64,000 nucleotides of DNA from NCBI GenBank assembly GCA_033398695.1, contig CM065804.1:51553501-51617500 (forward strand), read 5' to 3'. This document shows positions 1 through 10,376 of this stretch, in pieces; positions within the stretch are counted from its first letter, which is position 1; each line of letters opens with the position of its first letter. Made by a program: the position numbers and the translations under genes. The notes below the pieces were generated by a model. It saw only the letters and a program-made list of their open reading frames with translations. It searched no databases and had not been told where the DNA came from. The stretch comes from Orobanche coerulescens. Lineage: Eukaryota; Streptophyta; Magnoliopsida; Lamiales; Orobanchaceae.

Positions 1-1111
1 GCACCAGAGTAGACTGTACTCTGAGCCGCGACACAGACATGGTGAGCTGCGGCCCAGAAGAAACACACTGCTCCTAGGTTTTAATTTGCACGCTATGTGC
101 CGCGGCACAGATTAAGTGAGTCGCGGCACACATGGCGGTTTTGGCGTGCTCCACGCGAGTTTGGGCCGTTTTGAAGCCAGTTCTCGACCTAATCAGACGG
201 ACGCGATTTGGAGGCTTCTGGGAGCTACAAATAAGGGTTGAAGACCATAATTAAAGGGGTTCTGATTTTTTGAGAGCTTGGGAAAGATCGATAAATCTTG
301 GAGGAGGAAAGCAGAAGGCATCAAGAGCAGAGGGCGGAAGCCAGAAGAATGGAGGAATCCGAGCTCTTCATCTGCATTTGATTTTCATGCTCTCATTCAT
401 TGTTTCTGTATTTTCATTATTTAGCATGTCAGGCTAAAACCCTTGTTCTAGGGTTTTGATGAAACCTACGTTTTAACGGATTTTCTTTAGATTATCTATA
501 TAATTCCCTTTTTGTTGAGTTTTCCCAATCGATTTTAATGCTTTCAATTGTCTGGCCAATAATTGAATTGTTTTAATTACCTTACTCGAATCAGGAGAGG
601 AGAGTTGGTGAGGAACTATTGGTGAGGACCGTTTTATCTTGTGAGATAGGAATATACTCATAGGAACTACGTGGCCTTTTGGAGATTTTGTGCTTTTTGC
701 CTATTGATGAATTCATTCACCTAGGGATAGAGTGCGTTATTCGCCTTTAGAAAAATCTATTGCCCTCGGGAGAGGCGGTAGAGTATATTAGCAATCTTCG
801 CCTTCAATAAATTGGGGAAATCATTAACTTCAGATAATCAAGAGTAAATTCGGATAAACCAAGGTGGATTCAGAATCCTAGAATTATTCATCATTTGATT
901 TTCTTTCTTCAAGCGATCGTTTTTACTGTTAGCTCTTTTATTGGTTTTATTTAGTTATTAATTGCAACTCAAACTTCGATTGTTCAAATAAAATTAGAAT
1001 ACATAAAAATCGGTACTTAGTAATTCAGTCCTCGTGGGAACGATACTCACTCATCACTCTATTACTTGTAAACGATAACGTGCACTTGCGTTATCGAAAA
1101 AATCCGCAACA
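1..1111 (+). mobile_element. LTR, 3' part (family T, Ty3/gypsy-type)
   Basis: This is the 3' portion of a long terminal repeat. Its first 700 bp match 63325-64000, where the same LTR begins with TGTTAGG at 63120, so about 205 bp of its start lie outside this window and the full LTR would be about 1.3 kb. It ends in CGCAACA at 1105-1111. The last 100 bp (a 'cgtgggaacgatactc' stretch followed by 'cgtgcacttgcgttatcg') resemble the ends of Tat/Athila-type LTRs; this lineage call is from memory. The TATA position holds TACAAATA (225-232), a decayed form of the TATAAATA at 63548. Palindromes related to GTGCCGCGGCAC lie at 22-33, 46-57, 98-109 and 119-130, several with C-to-T type changes. No primer binding site follows; chromovirus gag starts at once, so this LTR probably inserted into gag and may be a solo LTR. 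Confidence 0.75.
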
Positions 1112-1911
1112 CTTTCTCAAGGCAAGAGTTGGAAAGGCGCAATGTTCAGGACGTGGCGACTGCCATTGCTCTGGCCGAGGGCTTAAGGGAGTTGAAAACC
1201 AGCGATAAGCCGAGGACTTTCCGCACATATAAAGGCAAAGGTGGGGGAGACCGCCCATCAAGGTTCAGGCCAAACAAATACTCGGGCAAGCAACTAGTAG
1301 ACGAGACCGGTAAGCCGAGAGGTTGTCACATTTGTCATAGTACCTCTCACCTGAAGTACGATTGCCCATTTCGGATAAAGAAGGTCGCAGCCATTCAAGA
1401 AACCATGGAGACCGAGGTTGCGGATGGTGCGCACATGGGCTCATTGAGTTTGTTCAATGCTGTCAAAGCCGTTGTGGAGCCGGCGAAGGGACCTAGAAAG
1501 GGGTCTATGTTTGTGGATGCCTTGATCGGGGGCACACACATCAAAGCTTTAGTGGATACAGGAGCTATGCACAACTTCATGCGGGACAGCGTAGCCAAAG
1601 CATTACGACTTACCGTCACTCCAACAAATGGATCGATCAAGACAGTGAACACCCATGCTAAACTGGTGACCGGCGAAGCACGAGGAGTGAAAGCAAAGAT
1701 AGGTGACTGGCAGGGAATGATCACTTTCACTGTAGTGACCATGGATGACTACGATTTGGTTCTTGGGTTACAATGGTTCGATCAAGTACGGGCTTGCATT
1801 CTTCCATTTTCTGATTCCTTAGTCATTTTGGACTCCGACAGGACACAGGCCATTCCGGCCAAGAGGGAAGCAAAGGGGATAGGCACCCTTTCAGCCATAC
1901 AACTTAGTTGA
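1112..1911 (+). pseudogene. gag C-terminus and retropepsin (Galadriel-like)
   Basis: This is the carboxy end of Gag followed by the protease that would cut the polyprotein inside the virus-like particle. A zinc knuckle with CX2CX4HX4C spacing lies at 1324-1365 (CHICHSTSHLKYDC). The aspartic protease signature DTGA is at 1555-1566, followed about 70 residues later by a typical 'LVLGLQWF' retropepsin motif. The frame is open leftwards to the LTR junction near 1105, so no start codon is present; the capsid part of Gag is lost. A TGA at 1909-1911 interrupts the link to reverse transcriptase, which continues in the same frame. Confidence 0.85.
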
Positions 1912-2598
1912 GGACTTCGGAAGCAGGAAGAGACCTTCACTGCATTTTACGTTCCTGATGATGGAAACGATATTGAAGGCAAGGATGTACCAAAGGAAGT
2001 TCAAGCCATTTTGGAGGAGTTTCAGGACGTGATGCCCACGGAACTACCTAAGAAGTTGCCGCCCAGACGGGATGTGGACCACAAAATTGAACTTATTTCC
2101 GATGCGAAGCCACCTTCGAGGACACCTTATAGGATGTCACCACCGGAACTTAAGGAGTTGCAGAATCAATTGAAAGAGTTGTTGGATTCCAAGATGATCC
2201 AACCATCCAAATCTCCTTATGGATCCCCTGTTCTGTTCCAGAAGAAGCATGATGGATCCTTACGTATGTGTGTGGACTATAGGGCACTCAACAAACTGAC
2301 GGTTCGCAACAAGTATCCCATTCCACTCATTGGAGAGCTGTTTGACCAACTGGGAGGTGCCAAATACTTCTCGAAGATCGACCTAAGATCTGGATATTGG
2401 CAGGTCCGGATAGCCGAGGGAGACGAACCCAAGACCGCCATAGCGACCAGGTATGGTTTGTTTGATTTCCTTGTGATGCCGTTCGGGCTTACAAATGCCC
2501 CAGCGACCTTTTGCACACTGATGAACAAGGTATTTCAACCATACATAGACAAGTTTGTTGTCGTTTATTTGGATGATATTGTCATTTACTCATCATAG
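1912..2598 (+). pseudogene. reverse transcriptase, fingers and palm (Galadriel-like)
   Basis: This segment copies RNA into DNA in the Ty3/gypsy replication cycle. It starts right after the TGA at 1909 and stays open to a TAG at 2596-2598. The usual order is visible: the [17 protein letters not shown] block near 2245, the '[10 protein letters not shown]' catalytic region with the first aspartate near 2380, the '[10 protein letters not shown]' block near 2485, and the YLDD active site at 2566-2577. Sequence quality across the domain is good, so the only visible damage is the in-frame stop just beyond the active site, which separates it from the thumb and RNase H in the same frame. Confidence 0.88.
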
Positions 2599-3480
2599 AT
2601 GGAGGAGAATGTAGAACACTTGCGACATGTGTTCCAGGCATTGTGGGACAATGAACTTTATGCAAAGTTGGAGAAGTGCTCATTCGCCCAACAGGAAGTG
2701 ACTTTTCTGGGGCACCGTATCAAGGATGGCCGCATAATGATGGACGAGGCCAAAGTGAAAGCAGTTCGAGATTGGGAACCGCCAACCAGCGTAACCCAAC
2801 TCCGATCATTTCTGGGACTCGTGAACTACTACCGGAAGTTCATCGAGGGATACTCTCGGATAGCAGCACCATTAACGGACCTACTGAACAAGGACCACAA
2901 ATGGGAGTGGACGGATAAGAGCCGAGAGGCCTTTGAGCGATTCAAAGGCGAAGTGACAAAGCAGCCAGTTCTTGCCTTGCCAGACCATGCCAAGGCATAT
3001 GAGGTTCAGACTGATGCATCTGATTATGCCATCGGAGGAGTATTGATGCAGCTAGGACATCCCGTTGCCTATGAGAGCAGAAAATTGAGTGATACCGAGA
3101 GACGGTACTCGGTACACGAGAAGGAAATGACCGCCGTGGTACATTGCCTTAGAGCTTGGAGACATTATTTACTTGGGAGCAAGTTTGTGGTACGAACAGA
3201 CAACGTAGCCACAAGTTATTTTCAAACTCAGAAGAAGCTCACGCCAAAACAAGCAAGATGGCAGGAATTCCTAGCTGAGTTCGATTATACCCTGGAGTAT
3301 AAGCCTGGAGTACTTAACCGAGTAGCCGATGCATTAAGCCGGAAGGCTGAGCTTGCAGCCTTGACCAAGGCCGAGGGAAGCATCAAGGACCACATACGCG
3401 AGGGACTGAGGCAGGACCCTTTCGCAGGAAACATCATGGATCTTGCCAGGAGCGGCAAGATAAGACGGTTCTGGGAATGA
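2599..3480 (+). pseudogene. RT thumb and RNase H (Galadriel-like)
   Basis: This continues the same frame after the TAG at 2596. The thumb block '[18 protein letters not shown]' lies near 2794-2847. RNase H follows, with its first acidic residue in '[11 protein letters not shown]' (about 3010), a glutamate in '[10 protein letters not shown]' (about 3120), and an aspartate in 'VRTDNVAT' (about 3195). It would degrade the RNA strand of the RNA/DNA hybrid. The '[16 protein letters not shown]' and 'LEYKPG' blocks are the features that suggest the Galadriel branch. The segment ends in TGA at 3478-3480, and integrase follows in the same frame. Confidence 0.88.
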
Positions 3481-4185
3481 GACGAGCTACTCTTCACCAA
3501 AGGCAATCGCTTGTACTTGACCAAATGGGGGAACTTACGGAGGGACATCATGAAGGAATGCCACGATACACTATGGGCTGAACACCCAGGTATGCACCGT
3601 ACAATGGCTTTAATTGACAATTCCTACTTTTGGCCCAGGATGCGTGAGGATGTCGAGGCATACGTCCGGACATGTCTTGTATGTCAACAAGACAAGGTGG
3701 AGCAACAAGAACCTGGTGGACTAATTCAACCATTACCCATAGCGGAACACCCTTTTGAAAGCATTTCAATGGACCTTATTTCGGCTTTGCCTAAATCGGA
3801 TGGGTACGGGTCGATCATAGTTGTGGTGGACAGGTTCTCAAAATACGCAACCTTTATTCCAGCACTGGCGGACGTAACGGCTCTGGAGACGGCCAAGTTG
3901 TTCTTAAAGCATGTGGTAAAACATTAGGGCATTCCAAGGACAATCGTGAGCGACCGAGACCCACATTTCACTGGGAAGTTTTGGTCTGGACTTTTCAAGC
4001 TATTGGGCTCGAATTTAGCATTCTCAACAAGTTTCCACCCACATACGGACGGGCAGACAGAACGAGTTAACGCACTGCTTGAGTGCTACTTGCGGCACTA
4101 TGTGAGTGCCAATCAGCGGGACTGGGCCAAACTCTTAGACACGGCCCAATTCTCATACAATTTGCAGAAGAGTGAATCAACATGA
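3481..4185 (+). pseudogene. integrase zinc-binding and catalytic core (Galadriel-like)
   Basis: Integrase inserts the cDNA into the genome. An HHCC zinc-binding domain is visible at about 3559-3696, ending in 'CLVCQQDK'. The catalytic triad is present in the DNA: D at 3772 (in MDLISALP), D at 3952 (in VSDRDPHF), and E at 4060 (in GQTERVN). Two in-frame stops, TAG at 3925-3927 and TGA at 4183-4185, lie within and at the end of the core. No frameshift is needed to read it. Confidence 0.87.
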
Positions 4186-4989
4186 CGCAGCCCATTCGAG
4201 CTCGCTACAGGGAGACAACCGGCGACAACGAACAACATTGCCACCGGATACACAGGACAGAGTCCCGCAGCATATACCTTTGCTAAGTCATTACAGGAGG
4301 AATCGGATTTGGCTCGAGCATCCTTGGACAAGGCAGCTAAGAAGATGAAGAAATGGGCCGATCTCAAGCGGCGAGCGGTCGAGTTCAATGAAGGGGACTT
4401 GGTTATGGTGAAACTTCTCCCGCAGCAATTTAAAGAATTTCGGGCTATGCATAAGGGACTTATCCGGAGATATGAGGGACCTTACAAGATCGAGCGGTGT
4501 GTTGGGACAGTTTCATATCAAGTGGAACTACCGCCGAAGATAAAGAAACACCCGGTCTTTCATGTTAGCCAACTGAAGCCTTACCATCAGGACATGGAGG
4601 ATCCGGGCCTATCTCAGTCACACCGAGTGCCTACTGCCGTGATTACTTCCTTCGATAAGGAAGTAGCCGAGATCATTTCACATCGGGACGTTCGACGAAG
4701 GGGCGTGGCCCCATACACCGAATACTTTGTGCATTGGAAGGGACTCCCATACGCTGAAAATAGCTGAGAACATGAGGATCACCTATGGCAATTCCGGCAA
4801 AAGATTGAAGATTATCGGGACAGCATCGTGCCGAGGACGGTCACGACTTTGGTGGGGGAGAATGTCACGCCCCACCTTAAGGCAGCAGGTATCGAACAGC
4901 ATCCGGCCGAAGCCGTGCGGACGGGCGCGCAGCAGGGCCGCGTGCGTACATGGGCCATGCCAAGCTCACAGAGGACTACCCCCCTATAA
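4186..4989 (+). pseudogene. integrase C-terminus with chromodomain (Galadriel-like)
   Basis: The GPY/F region ('RRYEGPYKIERCVG', about 4465) and the 'HPVFHVSQLKPY' block (about 4551) are followed by a chromodomain at about 4660-4820. Its aromatic cage positions can be recognised in 'YTEYFVHWKG'. In chromoviruses this domain is thought to direct integration towards modified histones. TGA at 4765-4767 lies in the chromodomain. The open frame continues through the polypurine tract into the LTR as far as TAA at 4987-4989; overlap of the pol end with the 3' LTR is common, but the stretch after 4862 may be only incidental read-through. Confidence 0.83.
4851..4862 (+). other. polypurine tract (Galadriel-like)
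   Basis: GGTGGGGGAGAA lies immediately before the TGTCACG that starts the 3' LTR. It is the expected primer for plus-strand DNA synthesis and fixes the LTR boundary. Confidence 0.8.
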
Positions 4990-5556
4990 TAGGCTTAGAC
5001 CGAAAAAGCCTTGTGACAGCAGTAGACATTAAAAAGCCGAGGAACCCACTCTTCAGAAAGAAGACCCTAGAAGCTTCAAGATGGAGACCAATCAATTCCA
5101 GAAGGTCAAAGAGGGTTCCAGAAGGTCATAAATCGGGTTGGATTGCTACGGGCCGAATCGGACCTTGGCCGGGCCAGGCCGGGACACTTCGGGCCGGGTC
5201 GGGCCGGACGTTCCAGAGGGGTCTGGGGACTCTAAGGAGTCTTCTTAGAATTACCTAGAATTGTACAAATCATTCTAGATGATGGCATTCTTGTAAATAC
5301 TTGGAATAGTAATGTTTTGTTGGTAATTTGCTAGACTAGGAGGATTAATATAAATACCCCTCCTTGGGGCTCATTTGTGACTCACTCTTGAGAAATCTGA
5401 TTTGCTACAGTGCAATAAGAGAAAACCTTCCCCAAGCGTTTCCTTACTTTCCTTCCTAGCTGTCTTGTTCATTAAGAGGCTTACTACTTAGGCTTGAGAC
5501 AACCTAAGAGTGCCGCACGGCAGGACTTAGCGAGGCGCAAGTATAACCCCGTGACA
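4863..5556 (+). repeat. 3' LTR of Galadriel-like chromovirus (694 bp)
   Basis: The LTR begins TGTCACG and ends CGTGACA, a perfect 7-bp terminal inverted repeat. It contains GC-rich GGGCCGG-type repeats at 5150-5215, a TATAAATA at 5349-5356 inside an inverted repeat, and a leader with a candidate polyadenylation region around 5410. The other LTR of this element is not in the window. The sequence after 5556 does not match a primer site, as expected for a 3' LTR. Confidence 0.85.
5338..5364 (+). promoter_or_regulatory. TATA box inside an inverted repeat (Galadriel-like LTR)
   Basis: AGGAGG (5338-5343) and CCTCCT (5359-5364) are perfect inverted arms around a 15-nt loop that contains TATAAATA (5349-5356). 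The TATA box is the likely core promoter of the LTR. The arm arrangement parallels TATA boxes of other LTR families in this window. Confidence 0.6.
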
Positions 5557-5720
5557 ACTTGCTGTATCTGGCCGGGTACATGTTGTATCCTGCCGGGTGT
5601 GTCCGGGCATGGTCGGGCCCCCTTTCCTGTCTGGAGTCGGGCCCGTCCTGTAAGCTGCCGGGCGTGGCCTGTAGGCTGCCGGGCGTGGCTTTGTAGGCCG
5701 GGCGGGTGCACAGTGCTACT
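5557..5720. repeat. GC-rich spacer with 21-bp tandem units
   Basis: This segment is rich in GCCGGG. Two adjacent 21-bp copies of a 'ctgta(a/g)gctgccgggcg' unit lie at 5648-5668 and 5669-5689, and a partial third copy follows. It is outside the chromovirus LTR. No coding potential is convincing. Confidence 0.55.
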
Positions 5721-6930
5721 AGGCGGTTTCAGTGCTATCGGGCCTTTGGGTCTCGTTTTTCAGTATATTTTCGATTATTGAATTTTCTTGTATTAAAATC
5801 ATTAATTTGGAATTTTTGATGGGGGAAAACTCAAAGAAAATATTTTAAGGGTACACTACGGATGGAAATTAAATTGTCGATTATTGTTGAATTGATTGGA
5901 TCAATTCTATTTATTGTTGATTATTGATTGGATCATATGTAATCTTCTCGCTTTCCATTTGTATAGTATTTATTGGATGAATGATTTAGAATGGGGATGT
6001 GGTTCATGGACTTAGTTTGAATTCTTCGTTTTATTCGATTGGGTTGTAAAGGCCGTTTTGAGCCTATTTATTTTACTAGAAAATTTGTATAGGATGCAAA
6101 TTTTCAAATGTAAAATTTACATGTAATGAGGAAGACCGGAGGAAGATCCGCTCGAGTAGACGAAGATTCAAGACCGAAGACATGTAATTAGATTACGATG
6201 TTTTTATTCTGGGAACGGTCCATGAACTGCATGTTGTTAGTTTTAGGTTGTGTATGTTTTCATATTGTATGACAAATACACAAACCGATAAACCGCGCTT
6301 ATAAACGGATTAATGTGAAAAGTGTAACATATAATTGCGTTAATACTCCCACTTACAAACACTAAGTTATAAAGGTTACGAGGTTTCCTACCCTCCGTCA
6401 AACTCATGGAAAATTGAAATCTAAACCGGAATATTATTCTTCCGAGTATGTCGGGGTAATATTTTTGGGGAAAGTTGATAAATTCCTAAAGTGCATTAGA
6501 TGCCTTTGGTTGTGACAAATCAAACACCTATAAACTGTATGGGTTGCCGGGTAAGATTCAATTGTCAGACTGATAGGAGTTGACGGTTTAAACATAGATA
6601 GTTAGAAACTGAATGGGTTGAGGGCAAGTGAACTAGGGGTAAAAGAAGATCGAATCATCCATTAGATGGGTTGGTATTAGACACCACTTTATAAAGAATA
6701 ATAGAATAGAAACCGTATAGGTTGCCCTCTATTAAACTTTGTAAAGAAATCGATCACCACTATGAAGTCACACAAGACTTCCGGATTTAACATGGGAGTG
6801 TGTAAATACCGATAAAATAGTGGGAGCCGAGTTATGAATAAATAAAGTCCTTAAATTCTTTACTCGGATCATAATTAAATAATCACTAACGAATCTTAAA
6901 TAATTATCTGCGGTTAATGAAACTCTCAAT
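5721..6930. other. AT-rich stretch, no recognised element
   Basis: I see no LTR, primer site or protein here. The part nearest 6930 may be the leader of copia element X, whose gag starts at 6931, but the 5' LTR that should match 35296-37269 is not recognisable. Short ORFs on both strands have no familiar motifs. Confidence 0.45.
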
Positions 6931-7757
6931 ATGACAATGAACCCACTCGCTATACTACTTGAAAAGAACGTCTGGTAGTCCGTACTATGTGGGTAGCCGA
7001 ACTTGAGGATTGTCCTAACTATGGAAATGCTGGGATATGTCTTGGAGGCGGACATCCCAGTGGCTCCTGTAAGAACCCGAGCCAATCAGGAAGATGTCGA
7101 TGCCCATGAGAAATGGGTAAAAAATGACATAAGAGTGCGAGGGTACATGTTAGGCTTAATGACCAATGAGCTTCAACGTGCCAATGAAAAGATGACGTCT
7201 TCGAGAGCCATCTTATCACACCTGGCTGAGCTCTATGGAGAGCATAGCCGAACTGCTAGATATGAGATATCGAAGCAATTATTCGGCGCCAGGATGAAGG
7301 AAGGAGAGAGGGTTGGGGACCATGTCCTCAAAATGATATCCATGATCGAGAGATTGGAGGCTCTTGATTTTAAAATGGATACTTCTCTCCAAACCAACCT
7401 TATCCTACAGTCTCTTTCTGATTCCTTCTCACAGTTTGTTATAAACTTTAACTGCAATGAGATTGCATGTAATTTACCTGGGCTAATGAACAAACTTGTG
7501 ACCGCTCGCCTCTCGATGAAGACTCATGGATGAAGGAGTCTGCTCTTGTGATTTCTTCTGGACCTCGGAGGTTTAAGATAAGAAGAAAAAGACCAAGAAG
7601 CAAACTGGACCACAAGTTAAAGACCTTAAGGGAAAGAGCAAGGCCCCGATGGTTCCAAAGAGCAAGAAGAAAGACGCTTGTCTCAAGTGCGGTAAGCTGG
7701 GCCACTGGGCTAGAAAGCATCCGATTCTTCATGGCACTTCAGGATTTGGAACAAAAG
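6931..7757 (+). pseudogene. copia gag (element X)
   Basis: This is a capsid protein of the UBN2/copia gag type. An ATG at 6931 opens 'MTMNPLAILLEKN' in the same frame as the long ORF that begins inside gag at 7003, so 6931 is the likely start. Two stops (TAG at 6976 and 6991) break the first part. The core runs to TGA at 7531-7533 and includes the typical 'QLFGARMKEGERVGDHVLKM' block. A zinc knuckle, CLKCGKLGHWARK, lies at 7679-7720 in another frame, and its last cysteine position is histidine. At least one frameshift therefore lies between about 7533 and 7679. Confidence 0.82.
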
Positions 7758-7943
7758 TAGGGAGCCCGGAGCTAGAGAAGTAATGGTCACTGTCGGAAGC
7801 AGGCATAGTGTCGAGGCAACCGACATAGGATCACTTCTTTTGGATTTAGAATACGGGTTTGTTCTGACTTTAGAAGATGTACTTGTTTTGCCCAAGGGGC
7901 ATAAAAACATTGTATCCATTCCGGTCATGGACCGAAAAGGCTT
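7758..7943 (+). pseudogene. copia pol fragment before integrase (element X)
   Basis: An open frame from about 7783 encodes 'LEDVLVLPKGHKNIVSIPVMDRKGF', the stretch between copia protease and the pre-integrase domain. The protease active site itself is not recognisable. The frame is cut at 7943 by the Sirevirus LTR; the pre-integrase sequence resumes at 33138. Confidence 0.75.
7939..7943. repeat. target site duplication GGCTT, left copy
   Basis: GGCTT directly precedes the LTR start TGTAGG at 7944. The same five bases follow the other end of the complex at 33133-33137, so the whole 7944-33132 block behaves as one insertion into copia X. Confidence 0.9.
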
Positions 7944-9350
7944 TGTAGGTCACAAGTCGTCCAGGAATAAGTCTAGAGGGGGGGTTAATAGACTTATTGA
8001 AATTCTTAAACTCTTTTTCTCAAAGAGTGAGTTTCTTCAGCTGATAGATAAACAAATGACTTGGAGTCGTTTGTTCTTAATACGTGTGGAAATCAGCTGA
8101 TGACAAATACAGAACAACTAATGAAACACTTAACAATGAATGCAGCAGTTAAAGTATGATGCTATAAAACAGTAAAGTATGCAGGCAATTATAGTGATCT
8201 CATAGGTGGGGTAATCCTCTACTAATCCACTTTTCTCCAAACCAATTGGAGATGAATTCACTATAATTTTCAACCAGTGATAAATATTACAGTGATTCAA
8301 CCAAACTACAACAGCTTCCAACCAGTGGAAATCCGTGCCGTTGTAACACACTTGACTGCCTTGCACCTCTTGATCCTTGATCCTTGGATGTCTTTATAGT
8401 CTCGAACTTCAACCAGTGAAGTACCCCTAACTCAGGATTTAAGACACGAGTTTTTGTCTTCTCCAACTAAGAGCTTCTTCAAGTATGAACTTTTTAGAAC
8501 CGCTCTTTTCACGATGTTGTATTTCGCTTTTAGATTGCTTGAATGCTTTGATCGCTTGAAAGTATGTTAGTACCGGTTTTTGCTCAACTTCAAATCTTCG
8601 GATATATATAGGTGTTTGATCCATGAGCATTTCTTCATAGCCATTGCAAATCTGTAACAAATCAGTCCATTGGAGGGAGACTTCTTTGTTTATTCTTTTC
8701 TAAACGTTGCAAGGCTGGATTCCCATATTTTAATCTATCTTCCGACCGTTGTGAAGACTCTGCATGTGATGCGCCAAATCTTTTGAATATAAAATGTTTA
8801 AAGTCTTCAAGGTGGGTCTGGATGAATTAGTTAATTCATATCTTTTGCGGGAATCACTCTAATTTGTCTCTTCACGTTGCATGTGACTTTCCGTAATATT
8901 TGACTTTTCAATGCATGCTGACGTGGACTTGGAGTACTTGGCTGATCTCGACTAGGCTGATGTGCAGTTAACTTCTCTGCAGTCTGGACCTCTCTGATGT
9001 TCACTGTTTAAGACTTGTCTGATCATATGACTTGTCTGAGGTATCTTGACTGCAGTCTGGTCAAACATCTCTGATAAATTTTTGTTGACCAGAACTACTC
9101 TGACTTGACTCGGCTGTTCCTCTCTGATGAACTCAGCTGATCTTTAGTGTTTATCCGGTTTTTAGCCTAACTTATTTTTGGCCTATAGAAGATACTCATT
9201 TGGTTCTTCTTTACATTTTGCCAAGTTTTACACTTAACATATTTGGCCTATGGAAGATACTCATTTGGTTCTTCCTTACATTTTTGCCAAGTAATAAGCA
9301 TTTGAATTTATACTGATGACATCATCAAAATCTAACAAGTATTCCTAACA
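7944..9350 (-). repeat. Sirevirus LTR1 (outer 3' LTR, 1407 bp)
   Basis: Plus-strand TGTAGG...CCTAACA, so on the element's strand it runs TGTTAGG...CCTACA. It carries TATATATA at 8603-8610. LTR1 has many private G-to-A and C-to-T differences from LTR2 and LTR3, suggesting it is the most decayed of the three. The polypurine tract AAATAGGGGGAATT (minus strand) follows at 9351-9364, marking it as a 3' LTR. Confidence 0.9.
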
Positions 9351-9725
9351 AATTCCCCCTATTTTGATGATGGCAAAACATTAAACAAGTAATCAAATGT
9401 GCAAGTCTGCACTTAGGTGCAAGACACAAACTCAAAATCAGTCTTTTTTGAGACAACTAGGAGTTGTCATTCAAATGACTGTTTATATTAATTTTCTGTT
9501 GATTACAAGTACATGGTTTGAATAGAATAAGTACAGAAAAATTAATCAATTACAAAAATTACAATTACATCCAAAAACTATCTGCCCCTTCCTCTACGAA
9601 CAGTTTGCTTGGGAGGTCTAAATAGTTTTGCACCGATTGGTCTACTTTTGATGGGTGCAAGAGCATATTTCCTCCTTATGACTAGGGCAGCAAAGTCTTG
9701 GTCTTCTTTTGAAGAGAACTTGTGC
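9351..9725 (-). other. polypurine tract and 3' non-coding region, copy B
   Basis: The minus-strand purine run GGGGGAATT at 9351-9359 abuts LTR1. The rest, up to the end of ORF3 copy B, matches 13429-13803 closely and appears non-coding. Confidence 0.75.
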
Positions 9726-10376
9726 TCTTCACATATCTTTCTAATTTCTCTTTAAAGCTCTAGCTCGTCAAGCTCATTATCCAAACGGGTCGGCGCTTCC
9801 AATACTCTGAATGGAGGAATCATAGGATAAGCATGCCATTTGGCTGCATATTTAAGCATTATCTTCCACAGAGTAGGCCATCTAGCATCCATGTAGTTGA
9901 TGAATGACTGTTGGGGCGAGCATTCTTTATCTTGGAGAATCTCCCATAGGTAGAACTGCTCTGCAAATTATTTCTTGGCATCGGCCCAATTGGTCATGAA
10001 TTCTGTTGGTAAGAATTCTTCAACATACCACAACTGTTTGCCTTCCCATTCGAATCTTTGTTCTTCTTTCTCTCTTGTTCTTCTCTTCTTCTCCACATCG
10101 CTCTTGAGTTGGTGCAGGCGAGATATCTCCTTTCTTTTCAGACTTGATGGTCCTCCTTCAGTTTGGAGAAAATCTTTCCTCTTCTTTGATCTTAGCTCTT
10201 CCCTTATTTCTCCTTGAGTACTTCCTTCCCTCTGTCTTCTATATTCCCCCTTTTTGCCAACATCAACTAAAGTAGTCAACTGCTGCTCTATTCTGCACAT
10301 CCAGTCAGACATGCCAAATGGCATTCTGTTGTTTGTAGGGGGAGGAGGTTGAGGTACTTCCCTCTGCAGCAAAGTG
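9726..10376 (-). pseudogene. Sirevirus ORF3 copy B, C-terminal part
   Basis: This encodes a hydrophilic domain with a proline run ('PQPPPPTNN'), then 'MPFGMSDWMCRIEQQL', and a highly charged stretch with 'KKRRTREKEEQRFEWEG', ending near 'WADAKK'. It is nearly the same as 13804-14443 of copy A. A TAA at 9968-9970 stops it early. A shift near 10377 separates it from the acidic part. The natural stop seen in copy A at 13804 has become a sense codon here. The function of this downstream ORF in Sireviruses is not settled; it is often called env-like. I see no membrane segment in it. Confidence 0.7.

Larger units (their letters stand above)
1112..5556 (+). mobile_element. Galadriel-like chromovirus, 5'-truncated
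   Basis: This is a Ty3/gypsy element read on the plus strand in the order gag end, protease, reverse transcriptase, RNase H, integrase, chromodomain, polypurine tract and 3' LTR. The 5' LTR, primer site and first part of gag are missing because the family-T LTR abuts at 1111. All coding segments lie in one reading frame, broken only by stop codons at 1909, 2596, 3478, 3925, 4183 and 4765. The RNase H and chromodomain wording is closest to what I remember of the Galadriel/Tntom1 branch, so the branch is an inference and the chromovirus assignment is firm. The element cannot move by itself. Confidence 0.88.

Noticed and set aside
5494..5781. ORFs across 5484-5781
   Set aside because: They translate the GC-rich tandem repeat at the end of and after the chromovirus LTR, in both directions.
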